A stretch of DNA of 64,000 bases, taken from NCBI GenBank assembly GCA_935421135.1, contig OW285187.1, positions 9,548,001 through 9,612,000 of the forward strand, written 5' to 3'. Positions 1 to 14,500 of the stretch are shown here, piece by piece. The DNA comes from Bugulina stolonifera. Taxonomy: Eukaryota > Bryozoa > Gymnolaemata > Cheilostomatida > Bugulidae. Made by a program: the position numbers and the translations under genes. The notes below the pieces were generated by a model. The model saw nothing but the letters and a program-made list of their open reading frames with translations, was not told the origin of the DNA and searched no databases. Numbering within the stretch: the stretch's first letter is position 1; each line of letters opens with the position of its first letter.

Positions 1-1394
1 AAATTCTACCATTCATATACAGGAATAGCTCTGCCTGAACCTTTAGTTAGAATTATTAGCTTCTAGTTTTGCTGTACACACACTTCTATATTTATATATT
101 TACTTGTTCCTTTTATCTAGTACCAATATGAGGTAAGTTGGTTGAACATGGAGTATCTACATGTACATGTATGTTGCATTTATCATTGTGCTAACTTTTA
201 TGTTCTACATATGCACCATTGGTATATATATTGTCATCTGACTTCTGTAGTAACACCAAGTTATTTGTGTTATAATAATTATTAATGCCTCCTTATGGTG
301 CCTCCCAGTGTGGTGGTAGTGGTATTATTATTATACTGACCAAGGTGGCTGAAGTCTGGTTGTAAACTCCTAGTTAACAGAGTAACCTCCCCCCATTCCT
401 GTATTATCCTATAAAGCATCCGCTGATTGGCCAAATATGTATTATATACATGCAGAGCCATGTGTAATCGTTTATAACGATGTGTTAAATAATTTTTGGG
501 ATTCGTCTGTTCAATAGATGAGTTCTGTTAGGAAATGTTAGATGCAAGCATCAGCATGGCTTTAGGTTACAAGATGATACTGATACCTCTGGGGTAGTTT
601 ATATCATTGGAAGTGTTTGTGCAGTTAATTGTAACTGCCTCACTATTATATTACATATGTGGAGGTGAGGAATCCGTCACTGATAAGTTGAGGAAGCATC
701 ATATCAGTGAAGAAATACTCCCCTTCCAGTGTCTCTATGCTGTCCAATAATATAAGATACCCCTAGGCATCAGCATTCTAGTGCCAGTCATCACTGTAGC
801 ATATATTATCTGGGAAAATTTCCTTTGCAATACCATTGAGTGCTTTGGCTGCATGTATCAGTTTTTTATATAAACATTGCTTTACCTGACACAGTTCAAC
901 AGGTGGTCTGCTTAAGCTTCATGCATTTTGACTTTTGTTATGCCTAGTACTGGTAGCCATCTTGTTGCATGACGATGGTGAGTGACTGTTGTTCAGTTGC
1001 TCCAATTTATTATTCAATTTTTTTATTTGAATATTGTATTAATAGTAATACAATAATTATTGAAATAATTTGAATGTGTGGTAATATATTATCAATGTTA
1101 GATTAATCATCTCTCAGATCCTGTTCTGGATGCTGGAGAAGACAATGTCTACCGGGAAGCTACAAAGCTGGAACTGTAGAATGCAGATGGTGTTGTTATT
1201 TCCAGCCATGTAGGGTTCATACGGTTTCTTGGGGTACTCGTTCAAAGTGGCTTATCTTGTGAACCATTAAAGTAACCAATCAGCAACCAATCACGGTTTA
1301 GTTAAGTCAGTAAGCATACTCTGATATCCCACAATGCATTATACATGGCATCCCACAATGCATTGTACATGTTGTTGTAGTGGTGAGTTCACAG
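1..1394. other. No exon recognised upstream of integrin beta
   Basis: This stretch must lie inside the integrin beta gene, upstream of the first exon I can place at 1395. I looked for the end of the beta-I domain and the first half of the hybrid domain in all plus-strand frames and found no convincing exon between consensus splice sites. It is AT-rich with short stop-free stretches only. The missing exons may be here in a diverged form or may lie before the window. Confidence 0.4.
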
Positions 1395-4300
1395 CTTCTG
1401 CATCATGTGATGAACTCTCACCTGGCAATGCAGTCAAGTTTGAAGTTGAGATACAAGCCACTTCCTGTATAAATGGCGGTGTCAAGGAGGTGCTAGAAAT
1501 CTACCCCATTGGTTTAACCGAATCCCTCAAGATCACAGCAGAAGTAGACTGTTCGTGTCAGTGTGGTGACACGGTAGGTGATTGTACTCAACTTTGCAAA
1601 TTATGCTTGTCATTTGGTATACACTATGACATGTATGACATTATGCGAATACATGTGCAAAGATATATAATTACCATCATATTTTTTTTACACTGTTATT
1701 AAATTCTTAAATTTTATTTAAAGCAGTTTCAATACTTATTCATTCCTTTGAATACTGTGTGATGTGTAATGTGGATGAACATGTCAAACAGTAGTTTGAG
1801 ACACTTTTTTTTTATTTGGTTTCTAATACCGATATATGTGATATTCGACAGCAGTCTGTTATTATCGACAGGGGACAATGTATGCTATTAGATGTGTGAT
1901 ATACATGTATGTATGTATGTATGTATGTATACGTGTAGGAGGAGAAGAGTGAAGTATGCAGCTCTACTGGTACATACGAGTGTGGAATATGTAGTTGTGG
2001 ACCCTTGACCTACGGAGAGACATGTCAGTGTGATACTTCCTCTATCGGAGTGGACAGCACGTCGTTCTACGCACCCTGTACTCGGTATGTACAATGTACA
2101 TACTGTTATGCGTATAGCAGCACATCATTCATGTTCATGTATCTACTTATACTGTATAAATATAAAAGTGAGTGTAGATCTCTGCAGCTTTTAGATTATC
2201 AGCCCTAGAATACAAGGAACAAGTAACAACGCCACTAAGTCCTAAAGCTGTTAGGACTGTAGTATCACCATAAACTATTATCTGCAGTAAAATTTATGAA
2301 CTCTGCGTATATGGGGGAACTATGAAACGTTGAATACTGTTACAGCTCAAACTCTACACAGGATGAGCTTCCCTGCTCTGGGCGTGGGGAATGTGTGTGT
2401 GGTAAGTGTGAGGTATGTGACTGTCTACCAGGGTCTCTAGATCAGGCCAACTGCAGGACTTACACAGGAGAATTCTGCCAGTGTAACCCAGACAATTGCC
2501 CCAGGAATAGCAAGGGAGTTATCTGCTCAGGTGAAGGTAAGTGTGACGTACTTTGTGAACTGTGACCTAGTTTGCAATGCCAAGATGGGACTATTTTATA
2601 GGGAGGCCACAGTACTGTATTTTATATGTAAGCTTGTATGTGGAATCTATGTGTAATGGAATTCTCATGTAGGTTGCAAAGCATTTACATGTGTATTTAT
2701 ATTTACATTTATTAGATAGAGGCAAGTGTCACTGTGATAAAGTGACAGCTGTACACATGTGCTTGTGTGAGCCTGGCTATGAAGGCAATGAGTGTCAGTG
2801 CCCAGTATCTAAGGATCAGTGTATAGCAGACAAGGATAACCCGGTAAGTGTAGTAAATTATCTACATATCTACACGTGCATGCTTGTGTGTATTGTTCAC
2901 ATTATTATACAATATACATATTTATACTTTATACACTTTCGACATACATGACTTGTAGAAACCATACCGAAACATTTGCTTTCAGAGTTGCCTTCTCCTT
3001 AATAATTTTACTATTGGTAGGAGTTATCCTCTATGTTGGAAAGACTACTCAGCAGATTTTGTGATTGCCTCCTCTTGCGAATAATTTCCATGGTGTTTTA
3101 GACCTCCTGTCTTGAAGTTTAAATTACACGAATTATTTCTGGTTTTGAGGCGACGTTTATACATATATGTATTATGTTATCTTTTGATAGGTGGAATGCA
3201 ATAATCGTGGAGTGTGTAAGTGTGGCAGGTGTGAGTGCGAGAAGCCAGTAGGGAATGTAGGAGAGAGGTATACAGGAAAGTACTGTGAGGAATGCTCGAC
3301 ATGTGCCAGCAAGTGTCGGTAAGTAGCAGTTGCACCTGTAGACAGATGTCATCAACATTAACAATAACTGATTAACACCAAATGTCACATATCACCCATA
3401 GCTTATACATGTACATGTAATACTTAACACGGCTTGGGATTTTTAGTATATAACAGGATGTTCTACCATGTATCATGTGCTGTTCTATAATGTATTATGT
3501 GCTATTCTATAGTAAGTGTATTACATGCTATTTTTTTGTCTATCATGTGCTAATCTATGGTGTATAACATGCTATTCTCTAGTGTATCATGTGCTATTCT
3601 CTAGTGCATAACATGCTCGTCTACAGTGTATTATGTGCTATTCTATGGTGTATTACAGGGAGTATGACGAGTGCGTTCTGTGTTACTATTATGAGCAAGA
3701 AGAACCAGACTCCTCTTCATATGATAAAGAGTTCTGCCAAAAGACATGCAGTAACTCTACCACTCCAACTTATCAAATTGTGGACAAGATAACTGACGAT
3801 GTTCGACGTAGTGAGTATTTAAACATGAGTATATTATGTTTACTGATAAACTAACTGTTTTTTTGTATTGGAACAATCAACATCAAATAAAATGGAGTTA
3901 AATTTATAATGGTATTTGGTAACACATTATCACTGCCTATTATGAACAGTTTTGTTATAGATGTCACCTTGGTTTATTTTGTGTACTGATATGTTATAGC
4001 ACATTCTCATTAGTGAACCATTCTATCGATACTTGTAGCACTAAAGATGTGTGACGTAGACGCCGATACAGATTGTCAGATAGAATATGGGTATAATCAC
4101 ACTCCAAGGACTGGTTATGTCGTGTACATCATCAGGGATAAAGGTAATACCATCAAGCCTTGGTCCTCTCTTAGCTTTACCAGAGCAGAGTTTATACTAA
4201 CAATTTCATTGTATCAGTTTTTAGTTTGCATGTATCTCGTTATTATTATTTGGGTGTACTCTACTGCTGTTTGAGTATTCTGAATGCACATCAAACAGAA

Positions 4301-5055
4301 ACTGTGCTTTACATTTGGTTTTCCCACTATTCAAAAGTCGGAATTTCAATTTTCCATATCATGATGATGATTCTTTCAAATTTACAAATTGAAGTATCGG
4401 TATGGATATTTTATGTTGCTACTGTAAATATTTTAGCCTGTGTGTTCAAGCCGAACATGATCGCTCTGATTGCTGGGGTAGTCGGTGGGATTGTGTTTAT
4501 CGGTGTAATGGCATTACTCATATGGAGACTAGTAGCTACTTTACATGACAGAAGAGAGTTTGCCAAGTTTGAGAAGGAGATGCAACAAGCTCAGTGGAAC
4601 ACTGTAAGTTATACACCTACACTTACAATGTGTGTATATACCAAGCTTAGTGGAACACTGTAAGTTATACACCTACACTTACAATGTGTGTATATACTAA
4701 GCTCAGTGGAACACTCTAAGTTATACAGCTACACCTACAATGTCTGTATAATTATACCAGGGCTGGTGACTGGTCCACTTCTGTCTGTGCCCGATTCATA
4801 CAAAAATGAATTTCATATTAATTGAAAAAAATAAAAGAATTGACCAATCACTTTATAATCCTACAGTGAACCTATGTACAGTGTATTTTTGAACTAGATG
4901 TTATTAGAATAATATACAATGTATTCGTGTACTATGTATGTACATTATGATATAGCTGTACACACATTATATTTTAGACTAAAAATCCTATATATAAAGA
5001 GGCTACTTCGACATTTAAGAATCCGATGTATCAGGGAGGAACAAAGAAGAGCTAG
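1395..5055 (+). CDS. Integrin beta subunit, 3' part (hybrid domain to C-terminus)
   Basis: Ten exons: 1395-1573, 1939-2084, 2346-2536, 2716-2843, 3191-3318, 3659-3810, 4039-4143, 4437-4603, 4978-5055 (stop TAG 5053), all joined in phase; a preceding exon must donate one base to codon 1 (strictly, nine exons are placed here). The order is: end of the hybrid domain (GLTESLKITAEVDCSCQCGD); four cysteine-rich integrin-EGF modules with repeated CxCxxC spacing (for example CECEKPVGNVGERYTGKYC); a beta-tail domain; one membrane helix (IALIAGVVGGIVFIGVMALL); and a short cytoplasmic tail. The tail has the near-invariant HDRREFAKFEKE and two NPxY motifs, NPIY and NPMY, the talin and kindlin docking sites. 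It would pair with an alpha subunit as an adhesion receptor at the cell surface. The ligand-binding beta-I domain is not in the window, so the gene is partial at 5'. Exon ends 3659 and 4603 sit in tandem repeats that copy the splice sites. The family call is secure; the subtype is not. Confidence 0.95.
1904..1930. repeat. (ATGT)n microsatellite beside an integrin 3' splice site
   Basis: About seven ATGT units end a few bases before the acceptor at 1938. They fill the position where a polypyrimidine tract would be expected. Confidence 0.85.
3452..3658 (+). repeat. 22-bp minisatellite carrying acceptor-like sites
   Basis: About nine to ten imperfect units of 22 bp (type: tgtatcatgtgctattctag) run directly into the acceptor of the integrin beta-tail exon. 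The genuine acceptor, tgtattacag at 3649-3658, is the truncated last unit. Several upstream units also end in ctag, atag or acag, so they resemble spare 3' splice sites. Confidence 0.8.
4589..4757 (+). repeat. 56-bp triplication spanning integrin exon end and 5' splice site
   Basis: Unit 1 (4589-4644) holds the last 15 nt of the transmembrane/tail exon and the first 41 nt of its intron. Unit 2 (4645-4700) is almost identical and keeps an intact ACACT|GTAAGT donor. Unit 3 (4701-4757) has the donor changed to CTAAGT and is more diverged at its end. The conserved protein reading frame shows that unit 1 is the ancestral junction. Confidence 0.9.
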
Positions 5056-8000
5056 AGCTGAGTACATCTACAATGTACTGTATACAAAAGTTACATATAT
5101 ATTGTCTATTTGTCGTTTATTGGACATGAGTACCGCACTTTCATATATTAGACGAGATGTTTAATTGACAGCCAGCCATCTTGTTTTGAGTACTAAGATA
5201 CTTAATGCCTTCTTTTTTTCTACAGTTCATAATTTTCTACACATCTTTATTATATTCATGTATATATAGTCGATTTGTATAATCATGTTTAATATTATAT
5301 AGACAGACCATTTTATTGGAAAGAAGGAATACTTATAAGTGGCAGTAGTGAATAGCTGTATATAGGAACTGTTATGGATGTCGGTCTATAATATAACGAT
5401 TACTATATATATCATATTGAGTGTGTTTCGCTGCTGCTAGTAGATCGTATTTCACTTGTTCAAAATATTATATTGGCATCATAATATCCACTAAGACTAT
5501 CTTAGACATAATGCTACTCATATTTGTATTACCAATTATCAGATGGTGCATATACCATAGGTAGTTATCCATTTCGTAGAGCGTAGTTGTGATTTGTCTA
5601 ACCCTATACCTGATCACCGTTAATATGATTGTTAGTCAACTGACAATGAATTTATTGCAATACTCACTTTCACAATCTTCCTAATTGAATTTTTTACATT
5701 TTGCAAATCAGTAACTTAGATCACCTTTTTGTGCTGTTCATTTCACTTGACATTTTATACTTTCACTGACTTGTATTTAGTACACTGAGATAATTAATGC
5801 TGTATTACTTATGTAACTGGTATTATTCTTACAGTATTTTTAGGCTGAAATCATGTGACCATTTTAGATAATTTGTGCCATTTAATGTTTTGTAGTAAAA
5901 TATAGTTTGCTGAAACCCTAAAATCCTGCAGTTTTCCAGTAAGATTCTCACTTTTAGCACAACTTTCTGATAGGCAAAAGTTTACATTATTTTGTACACC
6001 TGTGTGAGTTCTTGAATCATTTACTAAGGAAGTATGTAATGAAGCTGATGTGCATTATCAGCACAAAAGCTATAATACCAACTTGACCTTTTGCTCTCAA
6101 AATATTTATGAATTATTATATAGGTATCTGAGAAGAGAGATTTTTACTAATTTATGCAGAGGAGCAATGCTGAAGGTAAATAACTGCTTCCCTTTATTTT
6201 TATCAGTCTATCCAATCGAGCTGCAAAACACATGGAGTTGCTGAAACATAGAACCAACAGTTACAATGGTACATGTAAATAACATTGTACATGACTGTGC
6301 TAATGTGTATATTACGTCTGAGTCTGCATAGGCCTACATGTGTATTTGCAGCTTATTGTACTATTGGTAAAGATAGTGACAGTAGTTGTGTGCCCTTTAC
6401 ATTAAAGAGGAGATGATTCCAACCATGGTAGTTTAAAACACTTGGGTGAAGGCCGTTTAGTAGTCTCAGTTTTAAACAACCAATGAACCCGCAATTGAAG
6501 CCTCATCTGTGTTTACGGTTATACGGATGCTTAAATGCCAACTTGGAACTGCAGCTAATGTTCATTTTTTGACTTTTTAAACTCGCAAACATCCAAGCAA
6601 AACAGACAAGTGAAGTTTGTAAGATCATTTTATACTATTTTGCTTATATTAATGATATATTTGAAACCTTAGTTTTCCCTTGTATTATTTACTTGGAGTT
6701 ATTCTATTTAAAATGGTAATAAAAATCTAGTCTAATCATAAATGTAATGTCATGAGTGGCTGTGCCAAAACAAAAATATTTTCATATGTCTCTCTTACCT
6801 CTTTATTTATGTTATGTAATGTTATCATAAGATAATCATAGTGATTATGATAATCCTATTCTTATGACTTTCAGCTGAATTTGTAATGGATATCAAATCA
6901 AAACATATCGTATGAAATGAATATCAATCATTCAATGTGAATATGAATATTTTGAATATCTATTATTCTATAGAAAGAATATAAGTTTTCATATTCACCT
7001 GTCCTATTATTAATTGATATCCCAACCAGAGCAAATAAAACTGTCTTCTTTTAAAAACTTAAAAGCTGATACTACTATACCCATACTAACTACTGACTCA
7101 TACTAACTCAAACAGAACTTTGTGAATTTGCAATCACTTGGACAATACTTTGTTAACTGTTCTAAAAGGCATAACAAGTTACTTTCTTTTAACCAATGTT
7201 AGCTGTAAACTTTTAGAAAACCTCAATAAATAACTGAAAACAAGGAATTTACATCATCTGAAAAAAAATTTCAGTTTGGTCTTCCATACTTGCTATTGAT
7301 GAATTCGTTCTAAGATGAATATGGTATGCAACCAAACTTCAATGAACCTCCATAGTTTAAACGTCAGGCACACAATACTGTAGCAGCAGTGTTGTGTATA
7401 TAACATATAAACATAAGATGCACCTTATTTACTTGAGAAAAAAAGCAGAAGTAAATGAAAAATGAATATATCTGAATTTTACAAAACTGTGATATTTGAT
7501 TCACTAAGTAATGGTAAGGTCAAACTTATCTAAGCTCCGGATTATACTGGTGCCTCAATTAGTTTTTTGTGCTGGGTCAAAGTGATTTTGCATCTGTTGC
7601 TAATCATAGCTGATTTATAGCATTTTTATTGCCAACACACCTTTGCCTAGTTTTATTAAGAGCGTTATTAGCCTACATAAAGGGTAGAGCAGCTTGTCCA
7701 AAACTTGATTGCAGACAAGGTCTTGGATCTTAACAAGATCAGAAAGGCTGATCTATTTGTTGATTTACATCTGTCATCCAAATTTTAGCTTTTATTTTTC
7801 TAGCATCTATGCAGTTAGAATTTTTTGGTTGAGCCCTACAAAGTTTCTTGAATTTGATTTAAATCAAAGCAAATGGAACGACTTCTTTAACGAACAAAAA
7901 CCAGAGTTATTGCCGGACAGACTTATCTGTTGTACCATAAATTATATTTTGTATCACTCTGGGACACAGTACTTGGTTCAGCATTATTTCTGATGAGCAT

Positions 8001-8527
8001 CAATGATGCCATTAAGGAAGTCATACACTCAGAAGGAGGCTGTTTGCTGATGGAGTTCTGGTATTTTAGAGTAATCAACTACTTTAGATATAACCTATTT
8101 TGGACATAACCTGGTCATGCTTTGTAAGGGTGGCAAATATAATTAGATCCCTCATCTTTTATGGTGGACTAATAGGTCCAAGGATGGGCTGGTAGGCCCC
8201 TATTACTTTGGTTACATAAGGGTAATCTATTTGCGATAAAGTATGGTTTGTAATAGCTTCATTCTTTCCAGAAAATTTACGTGAACTACATGTATGTAAA
8301 AGTGAAGCCAAGCATGTATTGATAAAAGCACTCATAGCTTGCTAGTAACTATTAGAGTAAAATATGGAAAGAAGACACCAAAAGCACTATTATAGGGTTA
8401 GCAACCGAGACAACTAAACCATATAAATAGAGCCCTACATGTAGCATGTAGACTATTATGGTATTATGGTAGTATGTAAACTATTACTACCATAATACTG
8501 AATATCTTGTTTGGGCTATGTAGCTTA
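5056..8527. other. Integrin 3' flank and intergenic DNA, no gene seen
   Basis: AT-rich sequence between the integrin stop and the SSX2IP-like start. Open frames here are short, lack family signatures and are not bounded by matching splice sites. A 94-codon frame at 7709-7993 starts with TTG and looks fortuitous. Confidence 0.6.
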
Positions 8528-11500
8528 ATGGAGAGTGGGGCTGCCCAGCTGAGCCCGTATTTGAAGATGATTTCTCCTCCAAAACCTGCAGCTAAATTTC
8601 TGGAGCCTCACTACCCATCTCATTCCCAGCTACAGTTAACACTTGATGGGGACAGTGACCAAGACTTCTGCTCCAAGTCTAATGTTGATGAATGTATTCA
8701 TTATATAGACAAGGTAAGTCTCATGTCACCCTTTATAGACAAAAGTCTTATAGGAGCTGTAGGATATGTGATTTGTGCATTATAGTTGCAGTGTGTTTTC
8801 AAAAAGAACGTTACATTGCTTCATTGTAATGGTTTAATATTTTAAACCCATACATGCCCAGGCACTTGTTATACATCTATACAACACAAAAGACTTTATC
8901 TTTTAAAGCCATTGATTATTTACATAACAGTGATGTGAATTCAACTCCCTTCTAAGACTAGTACAATTTACTGACAAAACTGTATCAAACGTCACTTGTT
9001 GTAAATCTCCACTACTTGTTCAGTCCACATTTTATAGAACGTTGTGCTAAATTACCCTGATTGATTGAGTTATATTGATTATCTCTAAATTATACTCAAT
9101 TACCCTTATAGAATGTATAATTGTTGCTCATCTGTTCTATACAAATACATGTTCTGTGGGTGAGTCATATATGTGTGTGCCTTCCCATGTCTATATAGCA
9201 TGTACAATACTGTTATAGTAGACTTGCAATACATGGCTGTGTTAGCCAGCTGGTCACAGTACTGCAAGATATGCATTATAGGTAAGCCTATGCATGACAT
9301 CAATGTCAACTGCTAGATTTATGATGTATGGAGATATATTGTAGTAATGCCTGATTACATTTATACATTGTATACTAATAACTTTGGTAGGAGTTTCAGG
9401 TGCTTGGGCTACAGTCACTGTACAATACACATGGCTCATTTGACATAACCAGGTTGGTGAATGTTGCTCACAAGCTTCTAAGGAAATACCAGCAGTCCAG
9501 CAGATACAAAGAGGAGCTAGAATCCAGGTACTGACTGACTGACTGACTGACCGACCGACCGACCGACCGACCGACTGACTGACTGACTGACTGACTGACT
9601 GACTGACTGACTGACTGACTGACTGACTGACTGACCGACCGACCGACTGACCGACCGACCGACCGACCGACCGACCTACTGACTATCTGTACCAGATATA
9701 CCATGTAAATACAACACTGTTTGACGTAATGGTATAGCCCATCAACAAGTTAAACCTTATCTTACAAAATCATTAGCTAAGATATCACCTGATAAAGTGC
9801 TATTCAATAAGTCTATGCTAATAATCTAATGATTTGAACACATACGTAATGTGGAGTATTTCAAGTGCAGTCTAATTGGTGTAATCAACTGCATTATTAT
9901 TGCATACATTATACATTGCTTGTATGTATGATATATGTAATGTATATACCTTTCAGGTTGATTTTATTAAAGAATTTTGTCGAAAACAAATTTCTCCAAA
10001 CCTGCTCATGTAATGTGTTGGTTCAGATTGAATAATAAGCACATATATAACATTGCAGTGATATTTCAGCTTCTATCTAGCAAGGTTGAAGACAATTGTT
10101 TTTGTTCGAGCAGACTATTTTAGCATCTTTCTATTCCACTAGAGTTCACCGGAGCGTCTCGGATTTAGAACATTCACAGAGTAACCAGAAAAGGTTGAGA
10201 CAATCTAACAATTCCCTCCAGCTCTCCATTGGTAAGCTTGAAGAACAAGAGAGACAACTTCGGATAGAGAATTCCAATCTTCATCTAAAACTAAAAGGCC
10301 AACAAGATGAGGTACAGCCGTGTACATGTATAATATGTATATTAGTTTCACGTAATATGTTTGCATGCTTTACTCTGTATAAGGAAATAATGATGGATTG
10401 TATTATAATGATGGAATACATGTATATTGAATATAATGTCCGCCCAAACCCACAGTGTTCACAGTTCATACGGACTGATCATTCACCAATGTCAAGGTCC
10501 ATTACATGCACATGTTTTGTGATAAAACTTACAGTAGTGCATAACTTTAATACTGCATTACATAAATCTGTCACTGGTATACATGATTGTATAAATATGT
10601 GAGATCTTTGGGTATACATGTCGTGTTATCATACAGCTAAATCCATTCCGCTACCATCATCTTAATTTGGTTAATTTCTACATGTAAGTTTTTAAGTGGT
10701 ACTAGAAGCATTTTATATTTTATTCCTTATATTTCAACACTAGTATCATCATTAGAGAAAATGTTTTGCACACAGGTGAGGAGACTGAAGTCCCTCATTC
10801 AGTCAACTGAGAATCAGTATAAACATGAGATTAAGAAGAAGGAAAGACAACTCACAACTATTAAAGAGAGAGCACAGGCTCTACTTACAGACAGAAATAG
10901 AGCCAGTCACGTACCGAGTATGGAAATCAGTGCGTGTCTAAATAGAACAGATACACGTCGCAGCAAATGGAGAAATGAATCGGCAAACACTAGGTAACAC
11001 ATTGTACTATTATTTTATCATCTTATACAATATGCAATACTCATACATACTCATTACTATGACTTGCACATGGATAATGTGTATTGTGGCCTTTGCTCCT
11101 GTGTTTTATCATACAGACTATAGACTATAAAGCTTGGATTGTACTGTAGTGTAATTGTTGGTGATTATAGCATCCTTATAACTTGCCGACATTATAGAAT
11201 ACTGTATTATTATAAAATGCACATACATGTATATTATTCTTGCAATTGATATATTTTTATTCTGCGATAGCACAATTTTTATTGCTACAATTTTTTACTT
11301 CTTGGGGCTACCTCTAGATATAGACCTATACCTAATGGAGTAATATTGCAGGAATGAAGAGGAGATGTATAACACGGTACTGGGTAACTTTGAGAGGCGG
11401 TGTGCTAGTCTACAGTCGGAAAATAGTAGAATGAGGGAGTTGCTCACTGATGTACAGTTGGAGTTGTGTGACCTTGAGAATGGTGGGTGTGGTCAACAGT

Positions 11501-14500
11501 TCTCACACAGATCTCCTAAGAAAGGTACTGCTACCCTTCTAGTGGCTTTTTATATTCACAGTTTAAACATATCGTTAAGATTCCTTCTCAAAAATTATTC
11601 GTTATCATATCCACATTATTGCAATTTTGCGTTTATTTTATTGTCCCCTGCATGCAGTTACAGCTTAAAGGCTACCAGTGCCATGGAGTTCGTTTAGTCT
11701 TTAACATATTCCTCAATAAAAGATTTAGCCAAAGGATTTCAACTACAAATATGTTTATATAGTCCAACATTCCCTCTAGTAGGTAGATAGCATTGAGATC
11801 AAAACATACTCAAAATTAAGAGAGAAGACAACTTCAGTTTTAGTAATGAACCAATAATAATTCCTGCACTTTGCACCTCACTCAGATCCTCAGTCAAAAA
11901 TCATCTACTTATCAAAATATGTTTTTAGTTTGGTAGCCACTAGGCTTGTAATAAAGGATTATAACCTTTGTCCCTCTCTATTTATTATATACATGTATAT
12001 TAGAATATTGTTACTATGAATGTCAATGGCCTATCGTATGACCCTGACATTAAACCCAGTATGTGCTGTTAAGTGCTACCAAGCAATTTTACAGCCTGCT
12101 GCTTGTAATAGTAGTTCAATGAAATATCCAGTATCTGTCAGACACAGCTGTCTTGTCTTCAACATGTCAATGGTTGGTGCAGCATATGTTTGCATAGTCG
12201 ATGGCCTGTTCTCTTTCAGAGTACGCATAAACATGGGTGGTATAGAGTGCCCTCCCACTCTAAGTTTATCAGACATTTGTAGAACTTGAGCTAATGTATG
12301 ATGCACCGTATCGGCATTTCTTTATGTAATTAACTAATTAACATTATTGATGACATTATATAATACCAGCGACGTTATTAGCAAAGCAGGTCAATGCTAG
12401 ACTGATAGTTATATAAGAATGGGCTTCAAATGTTAGGTATAACTGAAAACACATGACAGAGCGCGGCAGTGGGACTTTAATAATAACGAAACACTCGAAA
12501 AACGGTTTGACACCAGCACCGCTCTTGCCAATGTCTTTTTTGTGATAATGAAGGTCAAACACCCTTCATTGCAACACTATTGTCTGTTGTTTACAGCTTA
12601 AAAGTTAGCTCCTCGTAAAGTTTATGTTTGTGCAAATTACCCCCTCTTGTCTCTTAAGAGAGGACAACTTCAATACACGGTGTCAGCTTACAATATTCTA
12701 AGATCATATTATATCCTTACAATACTAAGTGTATTGCATATGCACTGTAGATTGCTGGTAGCTACACCACCTCTACATCCACACGTAATATTGTAAGTGT
12801 AGATGTTGTATGATAAACACCTACTACCTTCATGCCTTCAATCAGATTATGCATATAGATGTTGCTTTGTGGGTACTTTTCTACTAATAAATCTTTGCAT
12901 TAGACTCTTTATTTTTCTTTGCCATTTAATGTTTCTTTGTGTTATTTTTAAACAGACCCAGACATACTACATGTAGTTATTATTGTAGCGATTGAGCATT
13001 GTAAAGACTAATGAGCCCTTCTAAACTTTGGGTGTAAAATCACTTCCTGGCAATCAACCAGTTTTTATTAGTAGGTCTTTGTTTGAGAATCCTAATGCAT
13101 GCCTGTATCTCTTCTTGTATCTTGTGTTCTCTGTTCATATTATAAGATATACATAGTGTATTCACTCTATTGTATTTTCAGACAGTCTCCAGTTGCCCAT
13201 AGACATGATTCACAAGAGGCTGACTGATTCCCTCCGGAAAACTTGCTCTCTTTTGCGCTCTCATATGAAACCGAAAGGTACACAACTTATAATTTGCTAG
13301 TAAATATCGTCCAAAGTCATCGACTTTTTAATAGCTATGATTAGGCTTGTGTGATAAAAATATTTGTGGGAAAGTACAAATAGAACAAATATACTTGTAA
13401 ATATTTTTGATATAGTTGCTGTAATTGACATCAACCTAGACATGTTCTACATTAGCATTTTTACTGTTGACTTATATCTGTGTGTGCACTTCATGCTTAT
13501 AGAAACAGACTGCAATCTGAATTCTACATTCACCTTAGAGAAAGACAAAGATCATCAACCTAATGAGATCATAGAGGTGAGTTTATTCATGTTACTGTGA
13601 AACAATTCCATCACACTGTCTCACCAGTAATTTTGAAGAATGCAGGTTGGAAATGCAACACTATTTCTTGGTAGTCCACAGGGTTGATCTTAGAATTGTG
13701 AGTTTCGACCAAACAAAGGCACACCAGTGTAGCTATCTACACGTAGCTTTAGGTTGAGCAGCTGTCTGCAAAGTTGACTTACATGACTTGTGTGTAGGTC
13801 TATATAGAAGGGTCACGGATGCACCTATTGTTAGTAGAATGGTTTATGAAGCACACCAATCTGGTCATTGTGGTCTACTGTGATATTGGAAATATACTGT
13901 GTGCTTGGGGAACAGCCTGCTGGAGCTTATCTGTCATGCCATTCATTGTAGGCTTATATGATTGGTGATGGAAACCTAAACTCAAGTATATCTTTGCTGG
14001 AGGAACATGAAAACCTATCTAAAGAGAAAGGGTTGTTCTATAAACAGAGAGCCAAACTAGAACAAGATAAACTAAACCTGACAGAAGCTGCTCTCAGCCT
14101 CCACAGAGAGGTGAACTTCAATGGAATAATCAGACTAACAGTTTGAAGATATCCCTAGGTTGAATCGAATAATGTAAGTCTATGGTATTATATTGTATAT
14201 TATATGTATATCTAAACTTTGGCTCACATATTATTTGTAGAGGAAAAGATTAGATGAATATAGAAAATCAACAATGAATGGTGCTAATACTTCAGGCTCA
14301 TCTCTTTCTCCAGCAAAGTATGTTGATAACTGTTTAATCAACTTTAGATAGCCAGTGTTCTTGTACGTGATACACATGTGAAAATATAGTTTCCTAAAAT
14401 TCAGCATTCTAACACAATTTGTCAGGCCTTAGCTTTAAACAGATTTTTTCTGCCTTCACTGTGAGTGATAAGAGAATACAGACAATCCTAGTAGCTATTT

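Noticed and set aside
1116..1180. Candidate integrin hybrid-domain exon after the acceptor at about 1117
   Set aside because: None of the three frames matches integrin sequence, and each meets a stop before a plausible donor.
7709..7993. 94-codon plus-strand frame before the SSX2IP-like gene
   Set aside because: Begins with TTG, has no family motif and no flanking splice sites that join to a neighbour.
9468..9704. Minus-strand frame encoding SVGRSVSQ repeats
   Set aside because: Translation of a tetranucleotide array; no signal, splice or family evidence.
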